Positions 14,340-18,043 of a stretch of 18,043 nt of DNA are shown in pieces. The stretch's first letter is position 1; each line of letters begins with the position of its first letter. Location: positions 1 through 18,043 of the forward strand of contig DRGS01000122.1 of the NCBI GenBank assembly GCA_011053245.1, read 5' to 3'. The notes beneath the pieces were generated by a model that was not told the DNA's origin, made no database searches, and was given only the letters and a program-made list of their open reading frames with translations. Origin of the DNA: Phycisphaerales bacterium (GTDB lineage: Bacteria; Planctomycetota; Phycisphaerae; Sedimentisphaerales; Anaerohalosphaeraceae). The position numbers and the translations under genes are program-made.

Positions 14340-14645
14340 TTAATTCTCGCCAGCCATTTTTTTTGCCGGTTCACCGAACAGTTTCTGCTCCACCAGTTCT
14401 CGCAATGCATCGGTGGCCTGCCGGGCATCACTGCCCTCTGCCCTTACAGAAAGTTTTGTTCCACAGGTTGCAGCAAGCATAGTCATGTGCATTATACTTT
14501 TTGCATCCACGGAAGTATCGCCATTAGTAACCTTAATATCAGCGGCAAACTTACTGGCGAGATCAACAAACTGCATTGCCGGGCGCATGTGCAGCCCGTC
14601 GGCATTTCTTATCTCAACTTCTATTTCTGAAATATTTTCAGGCAA
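14340..14645 (-). CDS. ptsH: Phosphocarrier protein HPr
   Basis: A 101-residue HPr-family phosphocarrier. The phosphorylated His19 is in NADGLHMRPAMQF, and Ser50 in DAKSIMHMTMLA stands exactly 31 residues later, as His15 and Ser46 do in classical HPr, so HPr kinase-type control at Ser50 is possible; no kinase gene is in the window. The protein has a short N-terminal extension and a C-terminal tail of about 12 residues (GEPAKKMAGEN). The start codon is TTG (14643-14645) with GGAGA about 9 bases upstream. It lies 50 bases after the EIIA gene and upstream of ptsI. With no EIIB/EIIC in view it probably serves a regulatory relay. Confidence 0.93.
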   Translation of the reverse strand: MPENISEIEVEIRNADGLHMRPAMQFVDLASKFAADIKVTNGDTSVDAKSIMHMTMLAATCGTKLSVRAEGSDARQATDALRELVEQKLFGEPAKKMAGEN

Positions 14646-14695
14646 TCAGTTAATTCTCCAAATAAATATTAGGTAAAAGACGCTGGCGCCTTTAA

Positions 14696-15157
14696 TTATT
14701 CCTCTCCAAATTTCACAGCTTCCATAACAGCCTGTTCGGTCCGAGCCTGACGCAAAAAACTTCTGAAGTCCTCTTTCTGAAGATTTTTGAATATATTCTC
14801 CATCGCCTGAAGATGCTTGTCCGGATCGGCGGCAGGGCTTATGAGCAGTATGACCGAATAAACGGGCTGTTTGTCAAGTGAAGAAAAATCGATACCATCG
14901 CTCTTACCACCTATAGCGGCTACAACCTCTTTTACATCTTTGTGCTTTACGTGAGGTACCGCGACACCCTTTCCGATACCGGTACTGGCGTCCTTTTCCC
15001 TTTTTATTACAGCATTTGCAATGGTCCTGCATTTGTCCTGATCGATCTTTCCGGCTTTAGCTAAAGCAGTGACAAGTTCAACGATAACCTCGTCACGCTC
15101 CGATGCTTCCATTTCAGGGACCACAGCAGCATTACAAACGATATCCGATAATCTCAT
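14696..15157 (-). CDS. ptsN: PTS EIIA(Fru/Ntr)-type protein
   Basis: A 153-residue stand-alone EIIA of the fructose/nitrogen type, phosphorylated by HPr. The active-site His69 lies in GVAVPHVKHKDV, preceded by KREKDASTGIGKG, and the LLISPAADPDKHLQ segment is typical of the family. The size equals E. coli PtsN. A GGAG Shine-Dalgarno sits 7 bases before the ATG. No EIIB/EIIC domain is attached or adjacent, and hpf lies upstream with ptsH and ptsI downstream, so a regulatory PTSNtr-like role is more likely than sugar uptake. The symbol ptsN is used by analogy; a fructose-specific function cannot be excluded. Confidence 0.85.
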   Translation of the reverse strand: MRLSDIVCNAAVVPEMEASERDEVIVELVTALAKAGKIDQDKCRTIANAVIKREKDASTGIGKGVAVPHVKHKDVKEVVAAIGGKSDGIDFSSLDKQPVYSVILLISPAADPDKHLQAMENIFKNLQKEDFRSFLRQARTEQAVMEAVKFGEE

Positions 15158-15268
15158 TTCTACTCCTATACCTTTCAGGGTAACTTATTTCCGTGTTTAC
15201 TATACACCATTTGTCTAAGACTACCGCAGTAAACATACTGGCAAACCAAACAGCAGCCACTCTATACA

Positions 15269-15298
15269 AACCACCCCTGCCGCAACGGCATTGTGGTT
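15269..15298 (-). promoter_or_regulatory. Imperfect hairpin in the hpf-ptsN gap
   Basis: On the minus strand AACCAC...GTGGTT (6 bp) encloses TGCCG...CGGCA (5 bp) with small internal loops and a 3-base apical loop. It lies about 30 bases past the hpf stop, inside a 169-base gap. Only a TTT follows, so it may be an attenuator, an RNase processing site or a weak terminator separating hpf from the PTS genes. Confidence 0.4.
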
Positions 15299-15326
15299 AA
15301 ATTTTACAACTTTCGCCTGGATAAGG

Positions 15327-15686
15327 CTATGCGACTTCCTCTTGCTCATCCATATCGGGAAGTTCAACTGACTTTTCCATGCCAGGTATGTGCTTGTTAT
15401 TCCTTTGCTTTTCCTTTTTTCTTCGAAGCTGTCTTTCGATCTTATGAACAGCCATATCTATACAGGCATAAGTGTCCTCGCCTGACTCTTTGGCAATGAA
15501 TATATTGCTATGCTCGGCCCTTGCGATGACCTCAACGCTCGGTCCTGAGCCATCGTTACCATCTATGATGACCTCAACCTGGTTGATGCTGTTGTAATAC
15601 CTCGGCAGTTTCTCGGTCTTTTCCTGTGCGTGGGTTCTAATGGCATCGGTTATTTCGACGTGTTTACCAGTAATTGTAAAAAGCAT
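15327..15686 (-). CDS. hpf: Ribosome hibernation promoting factor (short HPF/RaiA family)
   Basis: A 119-residue protein of the HPF/RaiA (S30AE) family, which binds the 30S decoding region and helps inactivate ribosomes under starvation. The motif order ITGKHVEITDAIRTHAQEKTEKLPRYY (split here as ITGKHVEIT, IRTHAQEKTEKLPRYY), VEVII, ARAEHSNIFIAKESGEDTY (ending near residue 73) and AVHKIERQLRRKKEK is characteristic. It lacks the C-terminal dimerisation domain of long HPF; only an acidic tail (about 103-119) follows the basic helix. AGGAG precedes the ATG. It lies upstream of the ptsN-type gene, as in the proteobacterial rpoN-hpf-ptsN locus. Confidence 0.94.
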   Translation of the reverse strand: MLFTITGKHVEITDAIRTHAQEKTEKLPRYYNSINQVEVIIDGNDGSGPSVEVIARAEHSNIFIAKESGEDTYACIDMAVHKIERQLRRKKEKQRNNKHIPGMEKSVELPDMDEQEEVA

Positions 15687-15741
15687 TTATAACTCCTTCC
15701 GTTAGTTAAACACAATTAGCTCTCTTATATACGTCATGATC

Positions 15742-16551
15742 CTAATTCTGGTTCAATCTTGCCTGAAATTCCTCGCGGTCCGCCGGTGTTATCACGCCGC
15801 CGCTGATCGTAAATCTCAGCGCTTCTTCGACAGACATTTCCATTTCTATTGATTCATCTTTAGGTGTAACTATTACATATCCCGTAAAAGGCGTCGGTGA
15901 ACTCGGTATGAAAACCGTCAGAAACTCTTGTTCTTTGCCTTCTGTGATCTTCTTAAGCCCGGAACCGGTGACCAGAGCGATGGACCAGAGTCCCTTCCTC
16001 GGGTACTGTATGGCTACGACCTTATTAAAAGAAAATTCCTTCTTGGCAAGAACAAGATCCGTCACCTGCTTGATATACGGGTATACTTTTTTTACCAAAG
16101 GGGTATTCATCAGGGCCTTTTCGAAGAATCGCCAGAGCGTTTTTCCGACTACACTTGCAAGAAACGCTCCGATGAAACAGACCCCGATCAGTGCAATGAG
16201 GAATCCTGTTATCTGCCCTCGGCCATGAACCCAGAATTCTTCGGCAACCCGTATGCGTGTACCGTAAATCATGTCTTCGTCCTGTATGCGAAGGGCAAGT
16301 GCATCCTGATCGCCTACTAATTTCGGTTCTGTTTCAATAGCATAATTTATTTTCTGCTCTTCGGTGACTTGAGGATACCAATTGATTGTCTTTACTACAA
16401 CGAAAACGACCCCGCGATTTATCTGCTGGCTGATGTTTGCCTGGACGAAGATATAGCACTGCATGAAAATCCAGATAGTGAGAATCGTAGGCAGAAGCGC
16501 CGCCATGCCCCGAAAAAAATACGTTCTAAAGTTCTTAAATGCCTGCTGCAT
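15742..16551 (-). CDS. DUF502 family membrane protein
   Basis: A 269-residue protein of the DUF502 family, found in many bacteria and related to the plant LIKE-COV proteins. Two transmembrane helices are visible (about 14-36 and 113-137) with a roughly 75-residue loop between them. The family signatures are NTPLVKKVYPYIKQVTD (149-165) and VFIPSSPTPFTGYV (213-226), ending in SVEEALRFTISGGV (240-253). Relatives are thought to reside in the inner membrane; no enzymatic function is established. No clear Shine-Dalgarno sequence lies before the ATG. It is 55 bases upstream of hpf and 216 bases after the flippase-like gene. Confidence 0.88.
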   Translation of the reverse strand: MQQAFKNFRTYFFRGMAALLPTILTIWIFMQCYIFVQANISQQINRGVVFVVVKTINWYPQVTEEQKINYAIETEPKLVGDQDALALRIQDEDMIYGTRIRVAEEFWVHGRGQITGFLIALIGVCFIGAFLASVVGKTLWRFFEKALMNTPLVKKVYPYIKQVTDLVLAKKEFSFNKVVAIQYPRKGLWSIALVTGSGLKKITEGKEQEFLTVFIPSSPTPFTGYVIVTPKDESIEMEMSVEEALRFTISGGVITPADREEFQARLNQN

Positions 16552-16767
16552 AGTATTCAGTGGATATGTCTTACACGTTGTTCATAAGTTACGTTTCTGT
16601 ACACAACATTTCATCCGCGAACAAATGCGCACCAAATTGTCACCATTTCCATGGTTGCTAATCACAATCCTTTGTGCATCTTCATAAAATATCATGTTCC
16701 CACATCGACACACGCGGCCATGCGGGATAAATTCAATAGTAGGTGACCTAAAGCACCTAAATAGATT

Positions 16768-17835
16768 CTAAGTGAATTTCTGCTGGCTGTCAACAGAAAA
16801 ATCCTGTTTATCTGTAGTATTTGACGGCAAATGATGTCCTTTTAGGTGTATTATAAGGCCCGGCAAAGAGGCCGTAAGGAAAATTACCCGCTGTATCAGG
16901 CCTGGAATGGCTATGTCGTCAGTCGAAATTGTTGCGACCTTACCAAAAAGGGTGTTTAGTACCCCTTCCATGATCCCTGCTCCGCCGACACTGATCGGTA
17001 TGACGCCAATGACCCAGGAAGTCGGGAAAAATGCGAGGTAGTAAATAAATGACGCCTCTATCTGCATCCCCCTACAGACCAGATATATGCTGAATATGCT
17101 CATCACCTGACAAATGACCGTGAGCAATATCGCCGCTATCAGGACAAGCGGCTTCTTACAATAGAGAATCAGAGCCATAAGAGCCTTTTTGATCAAAGCT
17201 AACCCCTTGTCCTCAATGGTCTTAAAGACATGAAGCATTTTTGAGCGACCCGATTTCGTCACCAGAAAAACTGCTGCTACAATTGTAATAACAACTATTA
17301 TGGCAAGCAAAAGTGGCTTTAAGTATGTCGGAGCCGGTCCACTTGCGGTTTTGCGAGCCATTTCCATAGCGAAGGACTGGTCCGATCGGGCTATGATCCA
17401 ATAGAAAACCGCAGCCATGGTGATCGTTCCGGCAAGACCGATAGCTCTGTCAAAAAAGACACTCAGGACCGCTTCTACTTTTTTGTCGGTATGAGTGCTG
17501 ACATATCCAGCTCGCAAGATATCCCCGCCTACGGAACCCGGGAGGCAATTATTGTAAAATAACCCTATGAAATGCAATTTAACGGCCATCATATAGGGTA
17601 TATCAATTTTCTGAGTCTTTAGCAACATCCACCAACGGAGGACGAAAACCAATTGGGCAAGTACAAAAACAATTAGTCCGCCGACGAAAACCATTGGGTT
17701 CAGTGTTGATATAGTCTTGCCGATCTCGGGCAGGTTCTGGTTTCTGAAAGCGAAATAAATGGCGATAAGGGCAACTGATATTCGCAAAATTGTGGAGATA
17801 TGCTTTGTTTTTGGTGTTTTTTGGGACTCTAGCAA
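16768..17835 (-). CDS. Flippase-like protein, LPG_synthase_TM (UPF0104) family
   Basis: A 355-residue protein with about eight hydrophobic helices, belonging to the membrane part of lysylphosphatidylglycerol synthases (PF03706 family, YbhN-like). Signatures: VLRWWMLLK (65-73), GLFYNNCLPGSVGGDILRAG (91-110), VFFDRAIGL (126-134), and PISVGGAGIMEGVL near residue 300. There is no soluble aminoacyl-transferase domain, so it cannot itself make lysyl-lipid; stand-alone members are proposed to move or modify lipids or lipid-linked sugars. The start codon is TTG (17833-17835) with AAGGA about 7 bases upstream. It is first in the long minus-strand run and divergent from hisI. Substrate unknown. Confidence 0.87.
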   Translation of the reverse strand: MLESQKTPKTKHISTILRISVALIAIYFAFRNQNLPEIGKTISTLNPMVFVGGLIVFVLAQLVFVLRWWMLLKTQKIDIPYMMAVKLHFIGLFYNNCLPGSVGGDILRAGYVSTHTDKKVEAVLSVFFDRAIGLAGTITMAAVFYWIIARSDQSFAMEMARKTASGPAPTYLKPLLLAIIVVITIVAAVFLVTKSGRSKMLHVFKTIEDKGLALIKKALMALILYCKKPLVLIAAILLTVICQVMSIFSIYLVCRGMQIEASFIYYLAFFPTSWVIGVIPISVGGAGIMEGVLNTLFGKVATISTDDIAIPGLIQRVIFLTASLPGLIIHLKGHHLPSNTTDKQDFSVDSQQKFT

Positions 17836-17860
17836 TTAGATTTCCTTAAAAAGCTTGTTA

Positions 17861-17881
17861 TTTACAGGGATCCAGTGTAAA
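17861..17881. promoter_or_regulatory. Inverted repeat in a divergent promoter region
   Basis: TTTACA (17861-17866) and TGTAAA (17876-17881) form a perfect inverted repeat around 9 bases, midway between the divergent flippase-like gene and hisI. It could be an operator for either gene. Six-base arms in AT-rich DNA make chance possible. Confidence 0.3.
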
Positions 17882-17895
17882 ACCATCTCTCTGAT

Positions 17896-17901
17896 TATAA
17901 T
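17896..17901 (+). promoter_or_regulatory. Candidate -10 box of hisI
   Basis: A perfect TATAAT 21 bases before the chosen hisI start. No recognisable -35 is found at 16-18 bases spacing, so the promoter might rely on an activator or another contact. The leader would be about 15 bases. Confidence 0.35.
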
Positions 17902-17922
17902 GTATATCGGAAGGATATGGAA

Positions 17923-18043
17923 ATGAGTGCAAATAAAAATATCGAAGAGGGGCTGGAATTCTTGCCAAAATTCGACAGCAATGGACTGATCACCGCTATA
18001 TCGCAGGATTCGGCCAGCGGAGAAGTCCTGATGGTTGCTTATA
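17923..18043 (+). CDS. hisI: Phosphoribosyl-AMP cyclohydrolase, 5' part (cut by window end)
   Basis: Only the first 40 codons are present. The sequence contains FLPKFDSNGLITAISQD and then ASGEVLMVAY, matching the start of HisI (PRA-CH), the zinc-dependent enzyme that opens the ring of phosphoribosyl-AMP in step three of histidine biosynthesis. Two in-frame ATG codons compete: 17917 and 17923. AAGGA at 17911-17915 is only 1 base from the first and 7 bases from the second, so 17923 is chosen. Whether a HisE domain is fused cannot be seen here. Confidence 0.85.
   Translation, partial: MSANKNIEEGLEFLPKFDSNGLITAISQDSASGEVLMVAY

Noticed and set aside
16740..16759. Terminator after the flippase-like gene (TAGGTG/CACCTA stem)
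   Set aside because: The 6-bp stem is weak and no T run follows on the minus strand.

Overview
The window is a stretch of bacterial chromosome, most likely from a planctomycete of the class Phycisphaerae (Sedimentisphaerales-like). This is an inference. It rests on the ECF sigma factor plus membrane-anchored partner with the 'IMQSKITKLTAAAAII' style anchor and 'VAWADV' exit motif, the Asn/Lys-rich pseudo-coding intergenic repeats, the DUF2344-rng pair, and a Gram-negative LPS/Kdo gene set with a fused LptC/LptA-like protein. No rRNA, tRNA, CRISPR array, insertion sequence or phage gene was seen.

Region 1 (1-2070, minus strand) holds an ECF sigma factor and a co-translated membrane protein, closed by a good intrinsic terminator. 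A palindrome matching the neisserial dRS3 pattern lies at the left edge. Region 2 (2071-3680, minus) is a small operon: two paralogous membrane proteins and a 70-residue Cro/C1-type regulator. It has a clear promoter (TTGACA-17-AATAAT) overlapped by an inverted repeat, so autoregulation is plausible. Region 3 (about 3680-4486) has no credible gene. It holds dispersed repeats, a strong-looking orphan promoter, and a repeat tract that reads as a false ORF.

Region 4 (4413-6228, plus) encodes a His-rich polytopic membrane protein overlapping, by ATGA, a class I mannose-6-phosphate isomerase. It converges on region 5 with only 5 bases between stop codons.

Region 5 (6234-17835, minus) is the core: eleven genes on one strand. 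In transcription order they are a flippase-like LPG_synthase_TM protein, a DUF502 membrane protein, hibernation factor HPF, a PTS EIIA(Fru/Ntr) protein, HPr, Enzyme I, a DUF2344 protein, an RNase E/G, KdsD, KdsC and a large LptC/OstA-repeat protein. The set recalls the proteobacterial kdsD-kdsC-lptCAB-rpoN-hpf-ptsN-rapZ-npr locus, but it is reordered and carries RNase E/G and complete EI/HPr. No EIIB or EIIC permease is present, so the PTS here looks regulatory. The inferred theme is coupling of phosphoryl relay, ribosome hibernation, RNA decay and outer-membrane LPS assembly. Region 6 (17923 to the end, plus) is the truncated 5' end of hisI, divergent from region 5.
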